Shown: positions 36,409 through 48,170, counted from the first letter of the stretch. The stretch: 64,000 nucleotides of DNA from Maratus speciosus (GCA_963932465.1 OZ010788.1:199890559-199954558); one strand, 5' to 3'. Notes: generated by a model from the letters alone, not told the origin. A program made the numbers and translations.

Positions 36409-36928
36409 CAGTGTGTCTACAAATTAGTTGGGCAAAAGAATGATTTATTGAATGGAATTAACAAGGAAAAAAAAAATAAAGTACATATTGTTGTAAGATA
36501 GAAAATTTGTTCAAGTTTACCCTTATCACAAATATTCGATGTGACTTCCTTTCGTGACTATGCAAATGTTCCATCGGTAAACCATTCCTTGACACATATT
36601 TGTCAGCATGCTTCCGTCGATCCAATTAATTGCAGTGCAGATTCTTGATTTTAGTTCAGGAATGGATGCAGGAAGTGGTGGCTTCTACACTTGATCCTTT
36701 ACAAAACCCCGTACAGCGAAATCAAACAGTGAAAGATCTTATGATCGAGGTGGCCACTGAATAACACCCCTGCTCTCTAAGCGATTGCGTCAGTTATGAC
36801 ACCTAGCGCCATCTATGAATAAACTTCGGCAATATTACTACTAGTCTGACTTTCAAGTAGTTAATTTCATTTAATATTTCGGAAGTTCTTAACTTACGAA
36901 ATTGCGCAACTAATTTGTAGACACCATG
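36409..36928. mobile_element. 520-bp mariner-like remnant
   Basis: CAGTGTGTCTACAAATTAGT and, inverted, CATGGTGTCTACAAATTAGT are flanked by TA (36407-36408, 36929-36930). The minus strand keeps the end of a transposase. The first two thirds of the gene are gone. Confidence 0.88.
36525..36775 (-). pseudogene. C-terminal transposase remnant, mariner-like
   Basis: On the minus strand WPPRS(stop)DLSLFDFAVRG matches the third catalytic region of mariner-like transposases with the PPRSPDLxPxDF motif. KDQV, an ELKSRI segment and SHIEYL follow, as in the family's C-terminus. An in-frame stop falls inside the catalytic motif. Confidence 0.82.
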
Positions 36929-36959
36929 TATATGAACTGAGGTGATATTTAAAGACCAA

Positions 36960-37625
36960 AGGAAGTCATTGTCACAGCTTATACAGAAAGCTCACGAACG
37001 TTACTCAATTTTTTCTTATGTGAATGTGACAACCGAGCAAGCACTTTTGCATGGAAAAATGGGAAAGCATTAATTATAAGGCAAAAATGTGTTTACCGAC
37101 CCTTCACATAAAACTTCGACTTATTAAACAATTTTTTAAAACTTTGAATAAAAACGGTGAAGGATTTAAGTACTTGATACACAAATTTCCATCCATGAGC
37201 GAGACCTAAAAAAAATTAGGTACTTTTGTTGGACCTGAAATAAAAGAACTATTTCATGATCCTATTTTCAAAAATAAACTGAATGCTTTCGAGAAAATAG
37301 CATGAAATGTATGTAAAAGTGTGTAACTTTCGAAAATGTATGTAATTTTTTTTAGGAAACAGAAAGTGTCGAAATTATGCAGAAACTGTTCAGAATCTAC
37401 TCTCTTCATTTAAAACATTGGGACGCAATATGTATTTAAAACTGAATTTTCTGTATTCTCACTTGGACATTTTCTCTAATAATATGGATGCAGTTTCTGA
37501 TGAACACAGAGAAAAGTTCCATTAGGGTGTAGTTGAAATGGAAAAGAGATACAATGGCAAATGGAATAAAAATATGTTAGCAGATTGATGCTGTCTGGAC
37601 ACTTGTACGGAAGACACCAAAAGCG
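36960..37625 (+). pseudogene. Degenerate copy of an uncharacterised repeat-associated protein family
   Basis: Plus-strand pieces in several frames match, in order, a family common in arthropod and cnidarian genomes and usually annotated as hypothetical: FFLCECDNRASTFAWKNGKA (about 37005), IKLRLIKQFFKTLNKNGEGF (from 37107), FVGPEIKELFHDPIF (about 37217), then YLKLNFLYSHLDIFSNN and VSDEHREKF (37430-37520), and MEKRYNGKW and NMLAD (37540-37590). Phrases such as HSHLD, VSDEH and MEKRY are characteristic. Function is unknown; its abundance suggests a transposon gene. At least four frameshifts or stops. The recognition is from memory of the family pattern, not a search. Confidence 0.7.
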
Positions 37626-37891
37626 AAATACAAAAGAAAAATATCAACGAAATTAGCTTTTTCATGATATATATTTTATGGATTTTTTAACTGAGGTAAA
37701 AAAGTTCATTTTTCATATTTTTTATTGTTTTGTAGCATTGTTGATGCATATATTAATTTTTTATTTGATACTGCAATTTGTATTATTTAAAAACTGTCTG
37801 TCTTAAAAACGTTACATGATGGAGCAATTTTGATGAGATATTCAGAATCAGAAAGGTTTTATTGACATTGTTCACGGATTTTTTTTTTTTC

Positions 37892-37926
37892 CAGGGAGAA
37901 AAAAAAAGGTTTTTTTTTCTCCCTGA
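37892..37926. repeat. Perfect short hairpin
   Basis: CAGGGAGAAAAAAAAA pairs with TTTTTTTTTCTCCCTG around GG. No terminator function is implied in this AT-rich animal DNA. Confidence 0.8.
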
Positions 37927-38320
37927 TTTTTTGATTACTCATATGTTTAGAGTTTTATACATTATTTACAGAAAATTATTACCGAAATAAAATATAGGGA
38001 TTATAATATTATTAAAAATAAAAAGTTGGAAAAGAAGAAATAAAAGAGATAGCATCTAAACAAATGCTTTCTAAATAAAACATTAACGTGCTTTGCATTT
38101 TCATTTTGAACCCTTTGCAACAAAGTTATCTTTCGATTTTAAATGACGACTGACGACTCTATAATTAAAGTTTGAGAGTAACGTTTTGAAATACTATTAA
38201 TCCTATACATAAATTGTTACAAGGATTTCCAAGAAATCATTACTTTAATAAGATGTAATTTCATGTGTAATTTCAATATCAGCAAGAATAAAAAGAAAGT
38301 TTAAAAGTAAACAAAAGAGG

Positions 38321-38881
38321 TAGCATCTAAACGCCAGAGTTAAATTTAGATAAATGCTTTCATTATAAGTCAAGAAAATACTCCAAACATTTTAAAAATT
38401 TGTAAGCTTTTAAAATATTGGTATTTAAATAGATGCACTAGAAAATAAAAGTAAGTACATATTTTAAAAACTTTGTTTAAGTTTCATTCTACTAAAAGAG
38501 AAGAATAGATAAGCAATATATTTTCGACCTCTGATTAAAAAAAAAAAAAAAAAAAAAAACTGCTCTTTAAAGTCAATAAGCATTTATAGTTGAACATGTT
38601 TTCTCCAAGTTTTAATAAGTTTCAAGTCTAAAACACAAGAGTAAATTGTAAAAAAATACTTTTTTTTGTAGCATCTAAACGCCAGAGTTAAATTTAGATA
38701 AATGCTTTCATTATAAGTCAAGAAAATACTCCAAACATTTTAAAAATTTGTAAGCTTTTAAAATATTGGTATTTAAATAGATGCACTAGAAAATAAAAGT
38801 AAGTACATATTTTAAAAACTTTGTTTAAGTTTCATTCTACTAAAAGAGAAGAATAGATAAGCAATATATTTTCGACCTCTG

Positions 38882-38913
<32 letters not shown>

Positions 38914-39020
38914 TGCTCTTTAAAGTCAATAAGCATTTATAGTTGAACATGTTTTCTCCAAGTTTTAATAAGTTTCAAGTCTAAAACACAAGAGTAAATT
39001 GTAAAAAAATACTTTTTTTT
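38321..39020. repeat. Near-perfect 348-bp tandem duplication
   Basis: TAGCATCTAAACGCCAGAGT starts at 38321 and again at 38669. The two copies are the same base for base as far as I can follow, except for the length of the A-run (38537-38560 versus 38885-38911) and the final T-run. An older relative of the start lies at 38051. Confidence 0.95.
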
Positions 39021-39914
39021 TTTTAAGTAGACATGTTTGCACATCTCGATGTTTTTGCGAACTTCTATTACGTATTTAACTTAGAGGGGATCCATAAACC
39101 AAAATAAAGCTGCGATCACACGCATTATCCTATCCTAGGCAATATCAGATATTTTCTCATAAACAGGTTTTCTCAAGAGAGAAACGGTTGAAAACGCACA
39201 GTGTGATAGTTCACCTCTTGTAACTAATCATTGTTTGCATCTCCGGGATTACCTGTAGATATTAGCTCGAATTACTCCAATAAGAGAGCTCCTAGAAATA
39301 GTTATCGCCAGTTCTCGTGGTTTACACTAATTTTAATAACATTTAGCCGCTATTACTCGCCAAACGTTCCACACGTTTCTTACAATTTCGGATTCAGTTC
39401 TGACTTGAAAATAACCCTACTTGAGTTTGGGCGATAAAATAAAATTTTGGAGGTATATGGATGACGTTCTTCTAATTCCTGAAACACGACCATCTAATCG
39501 AAATTTTAAGCAAAGCTAATTCAATGTCCTCGTCAATTCAATTCACTATTGAATTTGATAATAATCCAACACTATCTTTCCTTGATGTATTGCTCCAGAA
39601 AGAATTTAGCAATAACATTCATATTTTGAGAACATGACCCTTTACAGAAAAAGTACGTCCTCTGGACAGTATCAACATTTTAAATCTAATAGCCCACTAT
39701 CATATAAAATTGCTCTAATTAGGCCATTGTATAACAGAGCATTAAAATTTTGGAATAACGTAGTTAGTTTTAATAATGAAATTAATAAAATATTTAATGA
39801 TTTATTACGTCTTAACGACTATTCACGTTGATGTCATAGAATTTTTTGGGGACCCTCAAAGAAATCTGTACAATATCCCATTCTTTATCAAAGTGCCAAT
39901 CCTAAAGGGACTAT

Positions 39915-40151
39915 GGTAACTGAGATGTTCTGCGCTCAAAGCTGGTTGACGGGAGGTGCTGTGTTCAAACCCATTCGCGACTGTCGGCCTGACCGTTTGG
40001 AGTTTTCGTGGGGTTTTTTCGAATCTTGGGAAATCTTGCGTAAATTCAGGTTAGGTTCCCTTAAAAAGACCCCCCCCCCACGGAGGTCACTCCCCCTAGG
40101 GCCTATATCCATCGTGCAGATAATCAGCCATCATAAATAACACCAACACCA
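39915..40151 (+). mobile_element. SINE with 14-bp target duplication inside Penelope-like element
   Basis: A perfect duplication CCTAAAGGGACTAT (39901-39914, 40152-40165) flanks 237 bp. The head GGTAACTGAGATGTTCTGCG and a B-box-like GGTGCTGTGTTCAAACCC at 39954-39971 point to a tRNA-derived SINE. The 3' end is AATAACACCAACACCA rather than poly-A. A poly-C run (40071-40080) lies inside. Confidence 0.88.
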
Positions 40152-40534
40152 CCTAAAGGGACTATATCTTTACCTTTCTATGGTAATAATATTTCTGAAA
40201 TGTATGTTAATATTAAGACTGCTTTTGTGCCTGTGAATCCTATTTATAATTTTCTCAGTAATTATAAATATAAGTATCCGAAATTTGAACTTAGAGGTGT
40301 TGTGTATAAAAATCCTTGCAAAGGCTACAAGTCGATCGACATTAATGAAACTGAACGCTTTCTAAATGCAAGAGTTTAGGAACATAAAAGTTCTTTTACT
40401 AAAGGTAGTATGAACTAAAAATGGGTTGCACATGCTCTTGAATAAGACCATGTCCCCGACTTTGGTAATGCTGTGAAAGTGGTAAAGTTGTGAAGTCGAA
40501 CTGATGCTTATACAGTAGTCGTGTTTCCTTAGAG

Positions 40535-42514
40535 AAGGGGTGCACAACCTTTTTAAGAGAAGGGCCACTTACAAAAGTGTCTGGGTTGTAGAGGGCCACA
40601 TCAGCAACACAAAGAAAATTCTATTTCAGAGAGGGGATCTGTAGCCTATAATCAGATAAAAAACATGGTTTCAGAGGGGGGGTGGGGTTACCCCTCTAGG
40701 TTCCTCTACCCAGTTAGCATATCAAATTCAGTTTTCCACACCTGATCAACGAAATTTGAGATTTTTTCCGCGCTTTATCAACAAAATTCGAGCTTCTAAA
40801 TGCACCCGATCAACGAAATTTGCAATTTCTTCCGGCGGCAAATTGACGAAAGTCGCGCTTTTTTCTTGTGATTAACTGACGAAACTCACGATTTTTCCGC
40901 GCATCATCGACAAAATTCGCAATTTTTCCGTGCCCGACCAGAGAAAATCGCGATTTTTCGAAGCCTGATCGACAAAACACGTGATTTTTTCGTGCCCAAT
41001 TGAGGAAATTTGCGATTTTTTCAGCGTCTGACTACGAAATTTGCGATTTTTCCGTTCTCAATCGACGAAATTCGCAATGTTTTTGCTCTCGATCAACGAA
41101 ATTCGCAATGTTTTCGCTCTCGATCAACGAAATTTGCGATTCCTAACTGACTCTGACGAAATTTACAATTTTTTCTCGGCAAATTGACGAAATTCGCGAT
41201 TTTTTTCTCGAGATAAACTGATAAAACTTGCGATTTTTCCGCACCTGATCGACGAAATTCGCGGTTTTCCGCACCATATCAACGAAATTCGTGATTCTTA
41301 ACTGACTGACGAAATTTCCAATTTTTTCTTGCCGCAAATTGACGAAGTTCGCGATTTTATCTCACGATAAACTGACGAAACTCACGATTTTTAAGTTGCC
41401 GATAAATAAAATTTACAATTATTCCGCGCATCATCGACAAAATTCCCGATAATTCCGTGCCCAATCAATTAAATTTGCAATTTTTCCGCGCCTGATCAAC
41501 AAAATTCGCGATTTTCCCGTACCCGACCAATGAAATTCGCTAATTTTCAGTGCCCGATGAACGAAATTTGCGATTTATCTCACGGATAAACTGGCGAAAC
41601 TCGCGATTTTTCTGTAGTCGATCAAGAAAATTTGCAATTATTCCGCGCATCATCGACAAAATTCGCGATTTTCCTTTCCCGATCAACGAAATTTGCGATT
41701 TTTCCGCGCCTGATCAACAAAACTCGCGATTTTCAGCCCCGATCAACGAAATTCGCGATTTTTTTGGTGCACGTTCAACGAAGTTCGCGATTTTTTTACC
41801 CTGATGGACAAAACTCGCGATTTTTCAGTACCTGATCAACGGAATTTGCAAATTTTGCGCGCCCAAATAACGAAATTCGCTATTCTTAACTGACTGACGA
41901 AATATGAAATTTCTTCCCGCGGCAAATCGACAAAATTCGCGATTTCTCCGCGCCCGATCAACGAAATTTGTGATTCTTCTGCGCCTGATCGACAAACTTC
42001 GCGATTCTTCTACGCCTGATCGACGAAATTTGGTATTCTTCCACGCCTGATCGACAAAATTCGTGATTTTTCCAAACCCGATCAAAAAACTCGCGATTTT
42101 TTCCGAGCTCGATCAACAAAACTCTCGATTTTCCCGTGGCCGATCGACGAAACTCGCGATTTTCCCGTACCTGATCGACGAAACTGGCGATTTTCCTTAC
42201 CTGATAAAAGAAATTCGCGATTTTTCCGTGTCTGATCTATGAAAATTGAACTATTTTTCGACTAGCGACTGAGGAAATTCGCAACTTGGTAATTTCCTAT
42301 GTTGATAACTATGGTATCGGCCGGTCGATTAACGGAGTTTGCGCTTCTTAACTGACTGATGAAATTTGCAATTTTTTCCTGCAACAAATTGGCGAAATTC
42401 ATGATTTTTTCCCTGCAATATATGGATAAAAATTGTGATTTTTTCCAGTTATGAATTGACGAACTTCGCGGGCCACAAGTTAACCCATCGCGGGCCACAG
42501 GTTCTGCATCCCTA
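40535..42514. mobile_element. hAT element filled with a 30-40 bp minisatellite
   Basis: Perfect 8-bp duplications CCTTAGAG (40527-40534, 42515-42522) flank ends AAGGGGTGCACAACCT and, inverted, TAGGGATGCAGAACCTG. Subterminal GGGCCAC motifs lie on both sides. The ends resemble Charlie-like hAT termini. Nearly the whole interior (40735-42465) is a tandem array. It splits the endonuclease part of the Penelope-like element. Confidence 0.93.
40735..42465. repeat. Minisatellite, about 30-40 bp units, roughly fifty copies
   Basis: A typical unit is CGATCAACGAAATTCGCGAT followed by TTTTCCGCGCC-like sequence. Variation is mainly A/T at the CGCGA core, GAC versus AAC, and insertion of a longer variant with CTTAACTGACTGACGAAATT (41148, 41297, 41886, 42348). 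The 6-bp palindrome TCGCGA recurs in most units. ORFs in the region, rich in RDF, FAIF and NFVD phrases, are artefacts of the array. Confidence 0.95.
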
Positions 42515-42675
42515 CCTTAGAGGGTTGATTGACTATTATAGATGAATCTCTAATTAATTAAGATAATCCAGATCTCGGGCCATTTCTGACATTTAGGGCC
42601 TGATTCTGAGCTTTGTAAGTGCTCATAACATTTCGATTTATGAGTGTCGGAAACAATGGCATAGGACAGTAAATA

Positions 42676-43515
42676 TAGTAGAGCGCCGATTATCGGAACT
42701 CCAATTAATCGAACTTCCAATTGTCCGAACAGTCTATTTCTTCCCCCAAAAATTTTTTAACCGAACTTTTAGTTACCCGAACAGCCTATTTCTCCCCAAA
42801 AATTTTTTAACCGAACTTCCAATGTCCCAATTATCCATTGGCTTGGAATAAAATTTTAAATAAGGAAAAAACTAATAAAGGATCAGAAAATGAGGAATCT
42901 CAAACAATAAAGGAGATGGGAAGAATCCTGAGCTATGAAGAAAATTAAATTAACGAGTGGTACAATACGTGACCCTGGATGTCAGATTTTAAATGATGAT
43001 GAGATTGTGGATAAGATTCATGTTGAAAAAGAAATTGAATAAAATGAAAAGGAATACTCTGAAAATAACCCAGGTCCATCACATATCGAAGCCTTTGAAT
43101 GTTTGGAAACAGCTATGAAATGGCTCGAACGGCTGAAGAACGTTGATCCTGTTCAACTAACGTATTTAAGAAGAATTAGAGATATGGCAACATTAAAAAG
43201 AATGTCTTCGTGGAAGCAAGCAGCAGTCAAAAGCTTTTTTGCTTAAATTATAATCTCTAGAGTTCAGAAAATGATAAAAAGGGGCGGGAAATGTAGTGAT
43301 AAAAATGTAAACAAATAAATAAATAAATAAAAAGACAAAAAAAAAATAATAAACATGCCAACACTAACTGATGCTGCCAGTCCTAAGCTTAGATAACGTG
43401 TGAAGGTTTTAGTGTAGTCAGACACATCCCATAAATTGTCTGTCCATTTATCCGAACTTTTGCTTATCCGAACTAGGGTCGGTCCCGACTTGTTCGGATA
43501 ATCGGCGTTCTTCTG
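42676..43515 (+). mobile_element. pogo/Tigger-like element with transposase tail
   Basis: TAGTAGAGCGCCGATTATCG and, inverted, CAGAAGAACGCCGATTATCC are flanked by TA (42674-42675, 43516-43517). Several GAAC-type subterminal motifs follow each end. The interior retains only the C-terminal part of a DDE transposase gene. Confidence 0.88.
42960..43245 (+). pseudogene. pogo-like transposase C-terminal fragment
   Basis: The frame NDDEIVDKIHVEKEIE, a stop, then AFECLETAMKWLERL and LRRIRDMATLKRMSSWKQAA ending KSFF follows the acidic and helical C-terminal tail of pogo/Tigger/jerky-type transposases. These tails often end in a PCNA-binding QxxxxxFF motif, and QAAVKSFF here fits. The catalytic DDE domain is deleted. 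Confidence 0.75.
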
Positions 43516-43959
43516 TACAGTAAACATTATGTAAGACGGAATAAATAGGAACCGAGAAAATTTTCCAATATTATTAAGTTATAAGAAATTTTAATTTCTG
43601 TCTGTCTCTACAATTAAATTTTTACTAGTAATGGGAAATATAATTTCAAAATACTATGTGTTCCAAAAATGACAGGTTTATTTGAAAATGCATAGTATTT
43701 TATTTTTATTATTTTTATATTAAATTAATATTACTTTAAATATCATTCTGTTTCTCAAAATTTGCTGTTTTCAGAAATACAGTGCAGAAAATGATATATT
43801 TATATTGCTTAGCATATTTTAAAAATTCCTTTTCTAAACAGACTCGTCAGTTTTTGAAACACCCGTATCAACTAATGTTGATAGAATAATGTAATACAAA
43901 TATATTGGAAAGCAATAATTATAACTATTAATTTATGAGCAGTTTTAAAGAAAAGCTTT

Positions 43960-44720
43960 CATACATAGATAAAAAAATTACTAATTTACTAAAAAGGGTG
44001 CTTAAAGTGTATTAAAGCAATTCCATTACATATAAACTGGTCTTAAAAATTTTAAACTATCGATGTTAAAAACATATGTAAAAAGATGTTACATTAACCC
44101 CGAGACTTTCAATCACAAACGTGATCATTTTTAAGGGGATATATTTACTAGAATGTCACTTTCACAGAATCATTCACACAAACCTTTACTATAAACATTC
44201 CTCTTTAATAATAAAGATATCCCTTTGAAAATGATCACGTTTGTGATTGACATATCTCGGTGTTAATGTAACATCTTTTTACATATGCTTTTAACATCGT
44301 TTTAAGTTATTAAGGCCAGTTTATATGTAATGGAATGGTATAAATTTTTAAGTACCTTTTTTTAGTAAATTACTAATTATTTTATCTACTACATTAAACC
44401 AAGGTGAATATAACATTCCTCTTTAAACTCTTTTTTGAGTTTTTCTATTAGGCAATAATCGATACTGGATAGTAAATATATCCCTTTGAAAATGATCACG
44501 TATGTGAGTGAAAGATCTCGGAGTTAATGTAATATCTTTTTACAAATGTTTTTAACATTAATGGTTTTAAGTTTTTAAGAATGGCTTATATGTAATGGAA
44601 TGGTTTTAATAAATCTTAAGCACATTTTTAAATAAATTAGTAATTATTGTATCTATATTAACTCAAAGTGAATATGACATTAATCTTTAAACTCTTTTTT
44701 AAATTCTTCTATTAGTTTTC
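43960..44720. repeat. Three related units, two forming a palindrome
   Basis: 43975-44140 and 44210-44400 are inverted (ATCACAAACGTGATCATTTT / AAAATGATCACGTTTGTGAT; AAAAGATGTTACATTAA). A third copy at 44470-44700 follows the second in direct orientation. Confidence 0.85.
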
Positions 44721-44867
44721 AAAAATGACTGGCAAATTCAACTTTTTTTTATTAGGATATGAAAAACGACAACAGTGTCTAAACTACTGTAAATAAAAAC
44801 TGCAGAGTGTTGGCAATTTAAGCCAGGCTTGTGGCCTTGACACTTTCTCTCTTGGTTTGAAAGCATA

Positions 44868-46028
44868 TGGGGCATTCTCACAATCTTTTGACTTTCATGT
44901 CCCTAAATAATAATTTTTATATTAACACACTTTTTTGTGTTTTTTTTTAAATTTCATATACTTGGGAAACTCAAGTATATGAAAATACTCAAGAATATTA
45001 ACGAGATAAATAAGTTTTGGACGATGTTGGGGGTTCAAACACCTGGAAAACTCCTATACCGTCCCGTGTCCCTGAAGCTGATTTTTAAGTTTGGAGATGT
45101 CTGGATAAAATCGTTTAATAAAAATAATTCGATGTAAATTTTTTCTGAAACTGGGACTATTGTTTTATATAAATAAGTAACTAAAAATTATCCTGCACAC
45201 ATTTTTAGGATTATTATTATTTTCTAACTCTGTCCCTAGGTTTTAGATTTTTTACCATCCCTCTTCTAAAATTATACAGAAAATCACTTCAGATGCAGCC
45301 ACAGAATTTTTTTCAAGTTTTTTCTCATGCAGAAGTATGCTAGAGAAATATTGTCTAAAATTTTTTGGTAGGAAATTTACTGTAGAATTTAAATAAGCAT
45401 TTAAATATCAATTTCAAGCATCGTGCCTTTATTGGTAGTCTCATCGTCCGCAAGGTTTATTCCTGCACTTTTCGAGGTAAATTATTATATATTTTTTTTT
45501 ATTTAATCCAATGTAAATAACTGTTTCTAAAAATCAATGAACATTTTGGCTACCACTTAGTCTTATCATGATCTGCCTAAAATAGGTGGTAATTTTCCTT
45601 GCTATTCCATCCTTACGGTCCCTTTTTTCCCCATTTCGTCCCTTTTCTCCTATACCATCCCCTTTTTTTACATTACCGTCAATTCTTTAACACCCCTTTA
45701 AGACAATGTTATACCAAAATTTTGTACTAAAAATACTACATTGTCATTATTTCTTATTTGAATGTCCTGTGGGTACTATGCAAAGCTCTTTATAAATAAA
45801 AATTTAGAAGAAAATAAAAAGTTATATAGTGGTAAAATTGTAAGGAAAATTAAACTCGCAAGTTTAACTTAAACCTCAGTTAAATAATTTTTTTTTTCGC
45901 TGCTGACCATTTTTTTCTTTATTTTGAATCATTAATGCATTCGTCTATCAGATTGAAATGTTATTTTAGCAAGATTAATTGCGCCAGATTTTTTTCCCCA
46001 AAAGCCAAAAGATTGTGAGAATGCCCCA
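44868..46028. mobile_element. TA-flanked element, TGGGGCATTCTCACAATCTT ends
   Basis: TGGGGCATTCTCACAATCTT at both ends in inverted orientation, flanked by TA (44866-44867, 46029-46030). 44985-45550 is the inverted homologue of parts of 26421-28240. No transposase is visible. Confidence 0.85.
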
Positions 46029-46040
46029 TATCTATTCGTA

Positions 46041-47367
46041 TTAGCCCCGGAGCTGGTGACATCGAAAGTCCCGTGATCGCGGAATTGGAAAAATTTTATG
46101 TAAATCGATAGTAAAAAGTTATACGAACAAAATGAGCTTGGTATGGATAGGTTTGACAAGCCGAAAATATGTTTAATTAAATTAATTATTATTTAAAAGC
46201 GTCCTGCGAACGTCCCCATATGCCTTTGCCCACTTGACCTGCATTCAGACGCGAAATAAAGACGACACCGGTAAAAATTCAAAGCAAAATAAACCTGAAA
46301 TTTTATCACCGGCCTGTTCTTTAAAAAGGGCATGACAGACTTTTTCTGCAAAAGTTTGTCATGCCAAGTTTTTCTGAAAGAGCATTTCTTTTTCTATAAA
46401 ATTTTCTATAAAATGTCCTGAGAAAGATCAATATCCGCGATAATGGTAATATATTATAGCTTTTTAATAATACAGTAAAACCCCGAAAATCTGTACCCCG
46501 CTAATCCGAACTGATTTTATTTTCGAAAATTGCACTTGACTAGATTAACTTACAAAATTTTTCGGATTAAAAGATGAATGTCGGGAAAAATGTGTAGAAG
46601 TTAGAATTAAACCCAAAAATGTCAGTAAAGTATGTTTTTTGTTCTATAAATAGCTTGAATAGAATAAAAATAAATACTAAATAATGTAAAAGTACAACAT
46701 ATGTACACGAATATAAAATGAAAACATGCACTGTAGGCCTACTTGTAGAAGCCTTCTTCAAAAAATCTCCAAATTCACTTTCTTTACCAGTCACTATAAA
46801 TTTCTTTTTTAAAATATAAAAAATATTTAATTCAGATGATAAAAAATTTTCTTTTCAACAGTTTGATTTCACAAATTATCAACAGAAATTTTTTTTTCCT
46901 TCCCTCCTGGTCGACATGGTGACTGAGCTATTTATAGATTCGAGATTTTGAACCCTTTTGTAATGGGTTGTTACGTAATTCCACATTCTGAAGTTCAATT
47001 GGATTATTATAAACATCAGGAGTGATTAAACAAGGAATACTATTTTTTTCCGAAAGTCGTGCCAGATTGCCCCGCATGAGGATGTTATTGTACAACTCAG
47101 TTCTTATAACTTTCATTTTTTTAGTACTTATCTTTTTCTTTTCTAATTTTATCGGAATTTTGGATAATCCGAATTTTTCGTAATCCGAACAGGCACCGGT
47201 CCCAATTAGTTCGGATTAGCTGTGTTCTACCGTAATTAATTTAAATAAACATATTCTTGGCTTGTCATACCTACCTCATTTTGTTCGTATGACTTTTTAC
47301 TATCGATTTACATAAATTTTCCAATTCTGCGATCATGGGTTTTTCGATGTCAGCGGCTCCGGAACTA
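46041..47367. mobile_element. TA-flanked element with 150-bp inverted repeats, host of a pogo MITE
   Basis: Arms 46041-46195 and 47236-47367 are inverted copies, about 90 per cent alike (CCGGAGC, TGACATCGAAA, GATCGC(G/A)GAATTGGAAAA, TATGTAAATCGATAGTAAAA). TA flanks both sides (46039-46040, 47368-47369). A 760-bp pogo-like element occupies the middle. Confidence 0.85.
46473..47232. mobile_element. 760-bp pogo-like MITE
   Basis: CAGTAAAACCCCGAAAATCT and inverted CGGTAGAACACAGCTAATCC are flanked by TA (46471-46472, 47233-47234). CTAATCCGAACTG and GTAATCCGAACAG are subterminal. No transposase is recognised; ORFs 46567-46794 and 46928-47116 have no family match. Confidence 0.8.
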
Positions 47368-47426
47368 TATGATATCTTTACCAATCAGTATGATTGAGTT
47401 AAAAATAATAAAGTGTCATATAATAG

Positions 47427-48130
47427 AGGGTATCCGAAAATTCCTGGACACATTTTAAAATTCAATATAAAATCAAATAATTGTCGTACAGGAGTGCAGT
47501 TTGAACTCAAATATTTCTCAGGTTGAAAAGTTTTCTTCAAGCGAATGAAAATAATTAGTTACGAATTTTGATCCTAGATAGTGTCAGTGTATGGCGCCCG
47601 CGTTTGCTTTTAAACATGCTCTTTTTTTCTGATTTTCGGATTAATTTTGTCGCTGTGACAGAGAAATGACAACTATACACTGGGAGTCGTCCTTTCTGTA
47701 TCACAGCTTCAAAATTGGTGTGAAAATAAGAAAAAACGCATGTTTGAAAGCAAATATATAAACGCCATACAGTGGCACTATCTATGATCGAAATTTGGAA
47801 CTAATTGAAAAGCTAAGTGGAAGAACATGTTAAGTAACAAAAATTACATTTCAGGAAATTAGAAGTGAAAATTTTTGCTGTAAATTTTAATGATTTATTT
47901 TCTGTTTGATACCATGTGTTTAAAATATTAACAGATATGGTACTAAACTCTCTCAGAAAAACTTATTCATATTTAATTTTCAAATATTAAAAATTAATAT
48001 TATTGACATTATTAAATATTAAAATATTAAATATTAATGAATAATGTCTTAAATATTCAAGACTAAATAGAATCTGAGTATTTTAGCTTCACCATGTGAT
48101 AGGATACCTCATAAAACTTTCATCCAAAAG

Positions 48131-48170
<40 letters not shown>

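Larger units (their letters stand above)
39228..42605 (+). pseudogene. Penelope-like retroelement, decayed and twice interrupted
   Basis: Plus-strand fragments follow the domain order of Penelope-like elements. Reverse-transcriptase core RYMDD is at 39451-39465, then a segment ending LSFLDVLLQK (about 39570-39603), then YRKSTSSGQYQHFKSN (39643-39690) and LIRPLYNRALKF. After the interrupting SINE comes GVVYKNPC (about 40295-40319), the entry to a GIY-YIG endonuclease, where the usual YIGET reads DINET. After the hAT insertion at 40535-42514 the C-terminal remnant DNPDLGPFLT is visible near 42565. Stops and frameshifts are frequent. Sequence before 39228 is not clearly related. Penelope-like elements use target-primed reverse transcription; this copy is dead. 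Confidence 0.85.

Noticed and set aside
37892..37926. Intrinsic terminator-like hairpin
   Set aside because: Rho-independent termination does not apply to animal nuclear DNA; it is a simple inverted repeat.
40735..42465. CRISPR-like array or coding repeats
   Set aside because: Units are contiguous and diverged with no unique spacers, and the ORFs are repeat artefacts inside a hAT element in animal DNA.
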